This document shows positions 17,977 through 26,178 of a stretch of DNA of 64,000 nucleotides, one piece after another; the stretch's first letter is position 1; each line of letters begins with the position of its first letter. Location of the stretch: assembly GCA_002704145.1 (NCBI GenBank), contig PAFH01000008.1, forward strand, positions 1 through 64,000. The letters run 5' to 3'. The stretch is from Pelagibacteraceae bacterium. Lineage in GTDB: Bacteria > Pseudomonadota > Alphaproteobacteria > Pelagibacterales > Pelagibacteraceae. The notes beneath the pieces were generated by a model that saw nothing but the letters and a program-made list of their open reading frames with translations, was not told the origin of the DNA and did not search any database. Position numbers and translations under genes: made by a program.

Positions 17977-19431
17977 ATGACAACTTCAATAGGAAAATTA
18001 TCAAAATCATTTTTTGTAAAGCTTCTAGTGGGTATCATTATTTTACCTTTTGTTTTTTGGGGAATGGGCGATGTTTTTAGAGGTGGAAATCAAAATGTTA
18101 TTGCCACCATCGACTCAAAAAAAATAAGCACCCAGGAATTTATGAATTATTTAAATCAATTAAATTTGAATAACGAACAAATTAAAAATTTACCTAAAAC
18201 GGACTTAATTGAAAAAATTTTATCACAATATATTGGCAAAAGAGTAATGGCTTTAGAAATACAAGATTCTGGAATAGTTGTTAATGATAATTCTTTAAGG
18301 GACATTATCAAAAATGATCAACTTTTTTTTAAAAACAAAAAATTTTCAAGGACTGAATACGAAAAGTTTTTACTTAAAAGTGGTACAACAGCATCTGTAT
18401 TTGAAAAAAATATAGCAGAACAAGAGTCTAAGAGACAATTTTTAGATTTGCTTGCAAGCGGAATAGTAATACCAAATAAATTAATTCAAAAAGCTTATAA
18501 TAAAGAAAATCAAATTAAAAAAATAAAATATATTGATCTCGATACATACTACTCGATAAATCCCCCATCTAAAGATAAAATCGAAGAGCTTTACGAAAAA
18601 AATAAAGACTCTTTTATTAAAGAATTTAAATCAATTCAGTTCGCAGAAATATTACCTCAATTATTATCAGGAAATAATAAATATGATGAAGCCTTTTTCA
18701 AACAATTGGATATTTTGGAAAATAATGTTTTAGACGGACAATCTTTTAACGACGTTGTTGATGAAAAAAATTTAAAAAATATAAAAATTACAAGTATAGA
18801 CTCTAAGAAGAAAGATAAAGATAATAATGAAGTTAAAAATATTTCTGATGAACTTTTTCAAAAAATAAATTCTATACAAAACGAAAAATCCCCTCAGATA
18901 TTAAAAATTAAAAATAAATATTTTATTGCTGAAATTGAGTCTGTAGAACGTATAAAAAAATCTTTAGATAATCCAGATGTTTTGAAAGTTTTAAATGCAC
19001 AGGTAAGTTTTTTGAATAAAATAGAAAAAAATACGTCTATTGTGAAAGATATAAGCATGGGTGGATTTGATAAAAATAAAATTGAGAAGTTTGCAGGAGA
19101 TAATAAGTTGGAAATAAAAGATTATACAATTACTAGCATGAAAGAAAATGAAATCTTTAGCGAAGGAATCATAAAAAGAATTTTTGAAATGAAAGATGGC
19201 ACAGTAGATTTAATTACAGATAGTAAATTAACCAATAATTTTTTAGTTTTATCATTTAAGACTAATTATAAAAGATTAGACAGAAATTCAGACAAATTTG
19301 AGCAATACCAGGCGAAAGCCAAGCTAGATTTAGTAAATAAGATTTATGGAATTTATGATGTAAACTTAAACCAAAAATATAAAGTAGAACTTAATAGAAA
19401 AACAATTGATAGGGTAAAAAATTCTTTTTAA
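17977..19431 (+). CDS. PpiD/SurA-N-type periplasmic folding factor (short, parvulin domain not evident)
   Basis: A 484-residue protein with one N-terminal membrane anchor (residues 12-30, VKLLVGIIILPFVFWGMGDV) followed by a SurA-N-like helical chaperone region (IATIDSKKISTQEFMNYL, ISQ-type helices to about 170). This is the PpiD layout: anchored in the inner membrane, facing the periplasm, assisting proteins leaving SecYEG. It is clearly shorter than E. coli PpiD (about 620). I cannot find a convincing parvulin catalytic signature in the middle, so it is more likely a chaperone than a prolyl isomerase. It shares one base (TAATG) with trpE. Confidence 0.82.
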   Translation: MTTSIGKLSKSFFVKLLVGIIILPFVFWGMGDVFRGGNQNVIATIDSKKISTQEFMNYLNQLNLNNEQIKNLPKTDLIEKILSQYIGKRVMALEIQDSGIVVNDNSLRDIIKNDQLFFKNKKFSRTEYEKFLLKSGTTASVFEKNIAEQESKRQFLDLLASGIVIPNKLIQKAYNKENQIKKIKYIDLDTYYSINPPSKDKIEELYEKNKDSFIKEFKSIQFAEILPQLLSGNNKYDEAFFKQLDILENNVLDGQSFNDVVDEKNLKNIKITSIDSKKKDKDNNEVKNISDELFQKINSIQNEKSPQILKIKNKYFIAEIESVERIKKSLDNPDVLKVLNAQVSFLNKIEKNTSIVKDISMGGFDKNKIEKFAGDNKLEIKDYTITSMKENEIFSEGIIKRIFEMKDGTVDLITDSKLTNNFLVLSFKTNYKRLDRNSDKFEQYQAKAKLDLVNKIYGIYDVNLNQKYKVELNRKTIDRVKNSF

Positions 19432-20889
19432 TGAAAATTAATACCAATCTTAAGAACTTTAAACAAATACACCTAAGAAAAAAAAATCAGATTTTATTTA
19501 GAACAAGAACTTGTAAACAGTATCAAAAGGTAGAAAATTTATTTAGATTCTTATTGGCTGAAAAGAATAGTTTCATTTTTGAGTCTGTAGAAAAAGGTAA
19601 AATCAAAGGTCGATATACAATAATAGGATATAATCCAGATAAGATATGGGATGTAAATAAAGACAGAATAACAATAGATAGCCAAGGGAAAAAAAGGACT
19701 TTTAAGGCCAAACCTTTGGATTATATTAATAAATTAATCAAAAACTTTAATATAAAGATACCAAGAAACTTACCCTCTATGTCATCAATGTTAGTCGGTT
19801 ATTTTTCATATGATGTAATTAGATATGTTGAAAAAATTCCTAACAAATGTTTTGATGATCTTAAAATACCTGATGTAAGATTATCTAGACCTAGAAATTT
19901 GGTTATTTACGATAATCAAAAAAAAAAAGATTTATTATATAGAAAACGTCTATTCAGATATAAAAATCAAAAATTTAGATGAATTTTATAATTCCGTTAT
20001 AGAAAGATTTAATTTGTTTGAAGATTATGAAAACATTAGACTACCAGAAGAATTTACTTATAAGATTAATAAAAATTTAGTTAAGTCAAATACTTCTAAA
20101 AAAAAATTTAAGTCCCTGGTAAAAAAAGCAAAAAAATATATTTCTAGAGGTGATATATTTCAAGTCGTTCTTAGCCAACGTTTTGAAAGAAAATTGGAGA
20201 AAAGACCATTAGAAATTTACAATTATTTAAGAAAATCAAATCCTTCACCTTTTATGTTTTATTTTAATTACAAAGATTTCAATGTATTAGGAAGTAGTCC
20301 AGAAATTTTAGTCAGGTTAAGAAAAAATCAAGTTACTATAAGACCTATAGCTGGTACCAGACCTAGGGGTAAAAATCAAAAAGAAGACAAAAAATATGAA
20401 CTAGATTTACTTAAGGATAAAAAAGAATTAGCTGAGCACCTAATGCTTTTAGATTTAGGAAGAAATGACGTTGGTAAAGTAGTAGAAATAAATTCTGTGA
20501 AAGTAACTGAAAAATTTAAAGTAGAAAAATACTCACACGTCATGCATATTGTTTCAAATGTCATAGGAAAATTTAATAACAAATTTTCTTTATTTGAAAC
20601 CTTGCTATCTGGTTTTCCAGCTGGAACGGTAAGTGGAGCTCCTAAGATAAGAGCAATGGAAATAATTGATGAATTAGAAAAAAATAAAAGAAAACTTTAT
20701 GCTGGTGGTATTGGATATTTTACTCCAAATAATGAGTTTGATACATGCATAGCTCTACGGACTGCTGTAATAAAAGATAAAAAATTTTATGTTCAAGCTG
20801 GAGCAGGAGTAGTGGCGGATAGCAAACCTGAAAAAGAATATGCCGAAACTGTCAATAAAGCAAAAGCATTAATGAAAGCTACAGATTAA
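19431..20889 (+). pseudogene. trpE: Anthranilate synthase component I, frame broken by one base in an 11-A tract
   Basis: Converts chorismate plus ammonia (from TrpG) to anthranilate. The first frame (19431-19982) gives the N-terminal domain with ESVEKGKIKGRYTIIGYNP and SMLVGYFSYDVIRYVE. The rest, from about 19921, carries YISRGDIFQVVLSQRF, RPIAGTRPRG, LLDLGRNDVGKV, SHVMHIVSNV, GFPAGTVSGAPK and the C-terminal QAGAGVVADS. Removing one A from 19918-19928 joins VIYDNQKKK to IYYIENVYSD and gives a 485-residue protein, normal for TrpE. Every catalytic motif survives, so it is probably functional or mis-sequenced. The downstream part has no start of its own with a ribosome-binding site. Confidence 0.88.
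19918..19928 (+). repeat. 11-base poly-A tract at the trpE frame switch
   Basis: Eleven A follow C at 19917 and precede G at 19929. Reading 10 A gives CAA, AAA, AAA, AAG, ATT and restores the TrpE frame; 11 A leads to the stop TGA ending at 19982. This is the same one-extra-A pattern as in tpiA. Confidence 0.88.
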
Positions 20890-20890
20890 G

Positions 20891-21469
20891 ATGATGAAGA
20901 TCCTACTAATAGATAATTATGATAGTTTTACTTATAATCTTTTTCATTATATTTCTAAATTTAGGAATAATGTTGATGTGATAAGAAATGATAAAATTGA
21001 CTCAAAAACTATATTTAAAAAAGGATATAGTAAGATTGTTATATCTCCTGGACCTGGAAACCCTGATCAAGCAGGTAATTGTATTAAAATTGTAAAAGAA
21101 GTTTATAAAAAGATACCCATTCTTGGCGTATGTTTAGGTCATCAAATTATTGGTCAAGTTTTTGGTGGTAGAGTAATCCAGGCCAAAAATTTAATGCACG
21201 GTAAAACTAGTAAAATTAAACATTTCAAAATAGGTTTGTTTAAAAATATAGAAAATAATTTTGAAGCTACTCGATATCATAGTTTAATTGTAGAGAGCAA
21301 AAGCTTACCAAAAGACCTAGTTATTACTGCTGAAACTCAAAATAAAACAATAATGGGCTTAATGCATAAACAATACAATATTCATGGATTTCAATTCCAC
21401 CCAGAAAGTATAAGTACAAAAGTTGGTATGAAATTAATCAAAAACTTTATAAATAATAATTATGTCTAA
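20891..21469 (+). CDS. trpG: Anthranilate synthase component II, glutamine amidotransferase
   Basis: Supplies ammonia from glutamine to TrpE. It is a 192-residue class I amidotransferase: IDNYDSFTYNLFHY at the N-terminus, SPGPGNPDQAG, the nucleophile-cysteine motif GVCLGHQIIGQ, HGKTSKI, RYHSLIVE, and the catalytic His/Glu in FQFHPESI. It begins one base after the trpE stop and overlaps trpD by eight. It could also serve as PabA for folate synthesis, as in many bacteria with one such subunit. Confidence 0.94.
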   Translation: MMKILLIDNYDSFTYNLFHYISKFRNNVDVIRNDKIDSKTIFKKGYSKIVISPGPGNPDQAGNCIKIVKEVYKKIPILGVCLGHQIIGQVFGGRVIQAKNLMHGKTSKIKHFKIGLFKNIENNFEATRYHSLIVESKSLPKDLVITAETQNKTIMGLMHKQYNIHGFQFHPESISTKVGMKLIKNFINNNYV

Positions 21470-22457
21470 TATAGTTGAAAAATTAAATAAAGGTCAAAAT
21501 CTTACATTTGAAGAAAGTAAATCTCTATTTAACGAACTCATGGAAGGAAAATATAATGAAAGTTCAGTAATTGAAATATTAGAGTCTTTTTTAAAAAAAG
21601 GAGAAACAAAAGATGAATTAGCTGGAGGAATTTATGTTTTAAGAAATAAGGCCAATAAAGTACAAGCAGATCAATTTACCATTGACACTTGTGGAACAGG
21701 TGGAGACGGTCAAAATTCACTCAATATTTCTACAGCAGCAGCAATTGTATTGGCAAGCATGGGTATAAAAGTAGCAAAACATGGTAACAAAGCTGTTTCT
21801 TCAAATTGCGGTTCAGCTGACGTATTGGAAGCTCTTAAAATAAATATCAATTTAAAACCAAATGAAGTTGAAGAAAATATAAAAAAATTTAATTTTGCTT
21901 TTATGTTTGCACCAAACTATCACTCTGCAATGAAACATGTCGGTCCAGCTAGAAAAAAAATGGGAAAAAAAACAATATTCAATTTAATTGGTCCATTAAG
22001 TAGTCCAGCCCAAGTTAAAAGACAAGTAATAGGTGTGTATGATAAGAAATGGATGAAACCATTTGCTGAAGCTTTGAAAGATAACGGGGTTATTCATGCC
22101 TACATAATACATAGCGACGATGGTATGGATGAAATTTCCCCTTTTGCAAAAACAAACATAGTTGAATTGAAAAAAGGAATTATTAATGAATTTGTAATTG
22201 ATCCTAAAGTACTTGGTATTGATGCTAGTAATAAAGAGAATTTAAAAGGAAAAAATGCTGAATATAATTCGGAAAAAATTATAGAAATTTATAAAGGTAA
22301 AACTAATGAATTTTCTCAATCTGTAGCACTTAACGTAGCAGCTGGTTTAATTGTGTCTAATCATGAAAATAACTTTAAATCAGCTTTTGAGAAAGCTACA
22401 AATCATTTAAATTCGGGTAATGTGCATCAATATTTAATAAAAATCCAATCAACCTAA
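21462..22457 (+). CDS. trpD: Anthranilate phosphoribosyltransferase
   Basis: Transfers the phosphoribosyl group of PRPP to anthranilate, the second step of tryptophan synthesis. At 331 residues it is of normal length. Motifs: DTCGTGGDGQNSLNIST (glycine-rich PRPP loop), KHGNKAVSSNCGSADVLEALG-like (here ALK), FAPNYHSAMKHVGPARK, FNLIGPLSSPA, and HSDDGMDEISPF. It shares one base (TAATG) with trpC. Confidence 0.96.
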   Translation: MSNIVEKLNKGQNLTFEESKSLFNELMEGKYNESSVIEILESFLKKGETKDELAGGIYVLRNKANKVQADQFTIDTCGTGGDGQNSLNISTAAAIVLASMGIKVAKHGNKAVSSNCGSADVLEALKININLKPNEVEENIKKFNFAFMFAPNYHSAMKHVGPARKKMGKKTIFNLIGPLSSPAQVKRQVIGVYDKKWMKPFAEALKDNGVIHAYIIHSDDGMDEISPFAKTNIVELKKGIINEFVIDPKVLGIDASNKENLKGKNAEYNSEKIIEIYKGKTNEFSQSVALNVAAGLIVSNHENNFKSAFEKATNHLNSGNVHQYLIKIQST

Positions 22458-23251
22458 TGACTAATTTTTTAGAAAAAATAATAGAAGATAAAAAAGAATC
22501 TTTATTTCAAATCAAAAAAGAAAAATCATTAGACTCACTGGAAAAAAAAATAAAAGAATTAAAGTTTTTTTATAATTTTAAGCATGCTTTAGAAAAAAAT
22601 AAAGGAGTTTCTATAATAACTGAAATAAAAAAAGCTAGTCCTTCTGCAGGAACCTTAATAAGTAATTTTAATCACCTTGATTTGGCAAAAATGTACATAG
22701 AAAACAATGCTACGTGCCTATCAGTTTTAACTGAAGAAAAGTACTTTTTGGGAAAATTAGAATATATAAGTGAAATAAAGAATAAATTTAATATACCTAT
22801 TTTGGCTAAAGATTTTTTTATAGATCCCTATCAGATAGCTTTATCAAAAAGCTTTGGAAGTGATTGTATATTACTTATAGTTGCTGCTCTTAATGGCAGC
22901 CAAGCAAATGAAATATATTCAGAGGCATTGAAACATAATTTATCTGTAATCGTTGAAGTTCATAATCAAAAAGAGGCTGAGGAAGCCTTAAAATTCGAAA
23001 ATGCTTTAATTGGCATCAATAATAGAAATTTAAAAACTTTAAATGTTTCTCTAAATAATACGATATCTATCTATGAAGTTGTAAAAGCTCATAAAGGGCC
23101 TATTATCTCCGAAAGTGGAATTAAAAACGAAAATGATGCTAAGTATATTTACGAAAAAACTGGCATAAAAAACTTTCTAATAGGAGAATCACTTTTGAAA
23201 TCTGACAGACCAAGTGAGTTAATGAGGAAATTAATTCAAATTAATCAATAA
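22457..23251 (+). CDS. trpC: Indole-3-glycerol phosphate synthase
   Basis: A 264-residue single-domain TIM-barrel enzyme closing the indole ring from CdRP. Seen: ITEIKKASPSAG (catalytic Glu and Lys), LSVLTEEKYFLG, PILAKDFFIDPYQI, DCILLIVAAL, VEVHNQKEAE, IGINNRNLKTL and SESGI. No fused PRAI (TrpF) domain is present; trpF, trpB and trpA are not in this window. A 70-base gap to lexA follows. Confidence 0.96.
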   Translation: MTNFLEKIIEDKKESLFQIKKEKSLDSLEKKIKELKFFYNFKHALEKNKGVSIITEIKKASPSAGTLISNFNHLDLAKMYIENNATCLSVLTEEKYFLGKLEYISEIKNKFNIPILAKDFFIDPYQIALSKSFGSDCILLIVAALNGSQANEIYSEALKHNLSVIVEVHNQKEAEEALKFENALIGINNRNLKTLNVSLNNTISIYEVVKAHKGPIISESGIKNENDAKYIYEKTGIKNFLIGESLLKSDRPSELMRKLIQINQ

Positions 23252-23270
23252 ATTAGCCCTTTATTTAAAG

Positions 23271-23297
23271 TTGAAATATTAAAAGAACTTTTATAGA
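23271..23297 (+). promoter_or_regulatory. Candidate lexA promoter
   Basis: A TTGAAA hexamer at 23271-23276 and TATAGA at 23292-23297 are separated by 15 bases, shorter than the ideal 17. The -10 element overlaps the LexA operator, as expected for an autorepressed gene. The two elements together are plausible rather than strong. Confidence 0.4.
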
Positions 23298-23299
23298 AC
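23285..23299 (+). promoter_or_regulatory. SOS box (LexA operator), GAAC-N7-GAAC
   Basis: GAAC at 23285-23288 and GAAC at 23296-23299 with exactly seven bases between. This direct repeat is the operator of alphaproteobacterial LexA (reverse complement GTTC-N7-GTTC), unlike the palindromic enterobacterial box. It lies 23 bases before the lexA start and overlaps the candidate -10 box, so LexA should repress itself here. Confidence 0.85.
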
Positions 23300-23321
23300 A
23301 TAGATGTACGAGGTTTGTTCT

Positions 23322-23996
23322 ATGCTTACAAAAAAACAAAAAAACTTATTAATTTTTATTAATAAAAAAATTAGATCTACAGGAATTTCCCCTTCTTATG
23401 AAGAGATGAAAAATTCACTCAACCTTAAGTCGAAATCAGGAATACATAGACTAATTTCCGCATTAGAAGAAAGAGGTTTTGTTAAAAGACTTGCTCATAA
23501 AGCTAGAGCTTTAGAGGTAGTAAAACTTCCTGAAAATGCAAGTGCGAATGATATTTTTAATACTTTTACACCAAGCGTGATTAAAGGTGGGCTAGATAAA
23601 AATAATAATAAATCAACGAATGTTTCCGTTTTAGGTAGCATTGCAGCAGGAACGCCTATAGAGGCCATTCAACAAGAAATTGATAAGGTAGCTCTCCCCG
23701 AAGATTTACAAAATAATGGTGAACATTATGGACTAAAAGTAAAGGGAGACTCTATGATCGAAGCTGGAATTTCTGACGGGGATACTGTTATAGTTAAGAA
23801 AGCTTCCAACGTTGATAGTGGTCAAATCGCAGTCGTCTTAATAGATGACCAAGAAGCTACTTTAAAAAGAGTTAGAAAAAAAGGTAATACTATAGCTCTT
23901 GAAGCTGCAAATCGTAACTATGGAACAAAAATTTATGCAGCGAATAGAATAAAAATTCAAGGTAAACTTGTTTCTTTGTATAGAAACTTTCATTAA
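23322..23996 (+). CDS. lexA: LexA SOS repressor/autoprotease
   Basis: Represses DNA-damage genes until RecA-stimulated self-cleavage. A winged helix-turn-helix occupies residues 1-70 (GISPSYEEMKNSLNLKSKSGIHRLI), followed by an S24 peptidase domain with the Ala-Gly cleavage site in GSIAAGTP, the catalytic serine in KGDSMIEAGI and the catalytic lysine in EATLKRV. An ATG at 23304 is in frame, but I chose 23322: it begins MLTKKQKN as relatives do, and GAGG (23310-23313) sits eight bases before it. The resulting protein is 224 residues. The SOS box lies just upstream. Confidence 0.94.
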   Translation: MLTKKQKNLLIFINKKIRSTGISPSYEEMKNSLNLKSKSGIHRLISALEERGFVKRLAHKARALEVVKLPENASANDIFNTFTPSVIKGGLDKNNNKSTNVSVLGSIAAGTPIEAIQQEIDKVALPEDLQNNGEHYGLKVKGDSMIEAGISDGDTVIVKKASNVDSGQIAVVLIDDQEATLKRVRKKGNTIALEAANRNYGTKIYAANRIKIQGKLVSLYRNFH

Positions 23997-24015
23997 AATA
24001 GTCTAATTTATATAA

Positions 24016-25404
24016 ATGTCTTTTAATTGTAGGTTTGCGCCCTCTCCTACTGGGCCTCTTCATATAGGTGGGGTAAGAACAGCTTTGTTTAATTGGCTGC
24101 TTGCTAAAAAAAACAAAGGTAAATATTTTCTAAGGATTGAAGATACAGACAAGGAAAGGTCTAAAGATGAATTTAAAAAACAGATTATCTCATCATTAGC
24201 TTGGCTTGGTATAGAGCATGATGGTGAAGAATATATTCAATCTAAAAATATTTCTAAACATATTGCTGTTGCTGAAAATCTTCTAAAAAAGGGATTTGCA
24301 TATAAGTGCTATTGTTCTGAGGAAGAAATTAATGAACAAAAAGAAAAATGTAAAAAAAAAGGGTTACCTTATGTTTACAACAGAAAATGGAGAGATGCTA
24401 AAGAACTAAAAATTCCAGGGAATGTTCAACCAGTTGTAAGATTTAAAAGTAAAATTTCAGGTAACACAATAATTAAAGATTTAGTACAAGGACAAAGGAA
24501 TATTTCTAATTCTACAGTTGAGGATTTTATAATATTAAGAAAAGATAGTACTCCAACATACCAGCTATCGGCTACTGTTGATGATCATGAAATGAAAATT
24601 ACTCACGTAATTAGAGGGGATGATCATATGATAAACTCATTTAAACAAAAACAAATTTACGATGCTATGGAATGGGAAGTTCCTTATTTTGCACACATAC
24701 CTTTAATTCATAGTGAACAAGGAAAAAAACTATCAAAAAGGGATAATGCTTCTACGCTAGAAGATTATATTAAAATTGGAATAATTGCTGATGCGTTAAG
24801 AAATTATCTTTTAAGACTAGGTTGGTCTTATAAAGATAAAGAGATATTTACCAAGCAAGAAAGTATTGATTTGTTTGATTTAAATGGTGTTGGAAAATCT
24901 CCCTCGAAACTAGATTTATCTAGAATCTATTCAATTAATGAAAAATACATAAAGACTATTGATGAAAAAGATTTATTCAACTTCTTCAAAGAATATGTTT
25001 CAAAATATAAAAAACCTATCGATAAATCTAAAGAAGCTATCCTTTTAAAATCTATGGTTTTTTTAAAAAATAAAGCAAAAACTTTGGAGGATATCTGGAA
25101 TAACTCTCAATATATTATCAATGATAAAATTGAGATAGGATCAGAAGATGAAAAACTAATCGATGACTTATCAAAAAAGGTAATTAAAGATTTCATCGCT
25201 CAATATGAAAAAATTAGCTCTTTATCTAGAGAAAATTTAGAACTGGTGATAAAATCGTTAATAGATAAATATAAGACTAACTTTAAGGGAGTTGGACAGC
25301 CACTAAGAATTGCTTTAGTTGGATCTAGATTTGGACCAGGTTTATATGATGTAATTTTATCTTTAGATAAAGCTGAAGTAATAAAAAGATTGAATAAAAT
25401 TTAA
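24016..25404 (+). CDS. gltX: Glutamyl-tRNA synthetase
   Basis: Class I aminoacyl-tRNA synthetase charging tRNA-Glu, 462 residues. The HIGH-type motif is in FAPSPTGPLHIGG, a KMSKS-type motif is GKKLSKRDNA, with RFKSK, VRGDDHMINSFKQ and a helical anticodon-binding C-terminus ending LVGSRFGPGLYDV. A cysteine pair in YKCYCSEEE fits the zinc-binding region of some GluRS. It may also load tRNA-Gln for later amidation, as in most alphaproteobacteria. It shares one base (TAATG) with the nuclease gene. Confidence 0.95.
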   Translation: MSFNCRFAPSPTGPLHIGGVRTALFNWLLAKKNKGKYFLRIEDTDKERSKDEFKKQIISSLAWLGIEHDGEEYIQSKNISKHIAVAENLLKKGFAYKCYCSEEEINEQKEKCKKKGLPYVYNRKWRDAKELKIPGNVQPVVRFKSKISGNTIIKDLVQGQRNISNSTVEDFIILRKDSTPTYQLSATVDDHEMKITHVIRGDDHMINSFKQKQIYDAMEWEVPYFAHIPLIHSEQGKKLSKRDNASTLEDYIKIGIIADALRNYLLRLGWSYKDKEIFTKQESIDLFDLNGVGKSPSKLDLSRIYSINEKYIKTIDEKDLFNFFKEYVSKYKKPIDKSKEAILLKSMVFLKNKAKTLEDIWNNSQYIINDKIEIGSEDEKLIDDLSKKVIKDFIAQYEKISSLSRENLELVIKSLIDKYKTNFKGVGQPLRIALVGSRFGPGLYDVILSLDKAEVIKRLNKI

Positions 25405-26174
25405 TGAAAGATGTAACGTCTTTTAGAACAAGAAAAAGCTCTTTTTATGATAAAAAATCTAATTCACCTTTTAAGATAAGTAGATCTAAATTTTTTAATT
25501 TCCTAAGCTGTAAACGATGTTTTTATTTAGATCGTGTTAAAGGTTTAAAGGAACCCTCAATGCCAGGGTGGGCACTTAATATTGCTGTTGATGAATTGCT
25601 CAAAAAGGAATTTGATCAATATCGAGAAGAACAGAAACCCCATCCAATAATGGTTAAGCATAATTTAAATCTTATTCCTTATAAGCATAAAGATTTAAAT
25701 ATTTGGAGAAATTCATTAAAGGGTGGAATTTCATATTTTGATGATAAAACGAATTTAATTATTCATGGTGGAATTGATGATGTTTGGTTTGATTTAAAAG
25801 AAAAAAAATTAGTTGTAGTTGATTATAAGGCCCAGTCATCAACTTATCCAATTAATGTTTCATCATACTTAAATGCAGAGTGGCATTTAAGTTATAAACT
25901 TCAAATGGATATCTATGTACATATTTTAAGAAAGATGAATTTCAAAGTTTCTGATTTATCTTACTTTTATGTTTGTAACGGTATTAAAACTAACAATAAA
26001 TTTGATAACAAAATAGACTTTACAACAACATTAATACCTTACCGTGTTGACACTTCATGGATTGAAAATAAGTTATCTGAAATGAAAGATGTTTTAAACT
26101 CCGAAAAAGTTCCAGAAATAGAAAAGAGTTGTGAAAAGTGTGCTTATTTAAAAGGTGGAAAAGATTTTTTTTAA
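25404..26174 (+). CDS. PD-(D/E)XK nuclease-superfamily protein with two cysteine pairs
   Basis: A 256-residue protein. A DD segment in GGIDDVWFD (about residue 120) followed by VVDYKAQSS gives the D...DxK core of the PD-(D/E)XK fold (RecB/Cas4-like). A cysteine pair near the N-terminus (SCKRCFYLDRVKGL) and another at the C-terminus (SCEKCAYL) resemble the split cysteine set that holds a [4Fe-4S] cluster in Cas4/AddB-like nucleases, though the spacing differs. The substrate is unknown; no cas, addAB or recombination gene is adjacent. It is probably co-transcribed with gltX and ends convergent to the next gene with four bases between. Confidence 0.75.
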   Translation: MKDVTSFRTRKSSFYDKKSNSPFKISRSKFFNFLSCKRCFYLDRVKGLKEPSMPGWALNIAVDELLKKEFDQYREEQKPHPIMVKHNLNLIPYKHKDLNIWRNSLKGGISYFDDKTNLIIHGGIDDVWFDLKEKKLVVVDYKAQSSTYPINVSSYLNAEWHLSYKLQMDIYVHILRKMNFKVSDLSYFYVCNGIKTNNKFDNKIDFTTTLIPYRVDTSWIENKLSEMKDVLNSEKVPEIEKSCEKCAYLKGGKDFF

Positions 26175-26178
26175 TTAA

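Noticed and set aside
17169..19982. Programmed frameshifting of the dnaX kind for tpiA and trpE
   Set aside because: No Shine-Dalgarno-like stimulator or strong downstream stem is evident, and the truncated products would lack essential catalytic residues; error or transcriptional slippage is simpler.
20014..20889. Second trpE part as an independent gene from TTG at 20014
   Set aside because: No ribosome-binding site, and homology to TrpE continues upstream in the same frame back to the poly-A tract.
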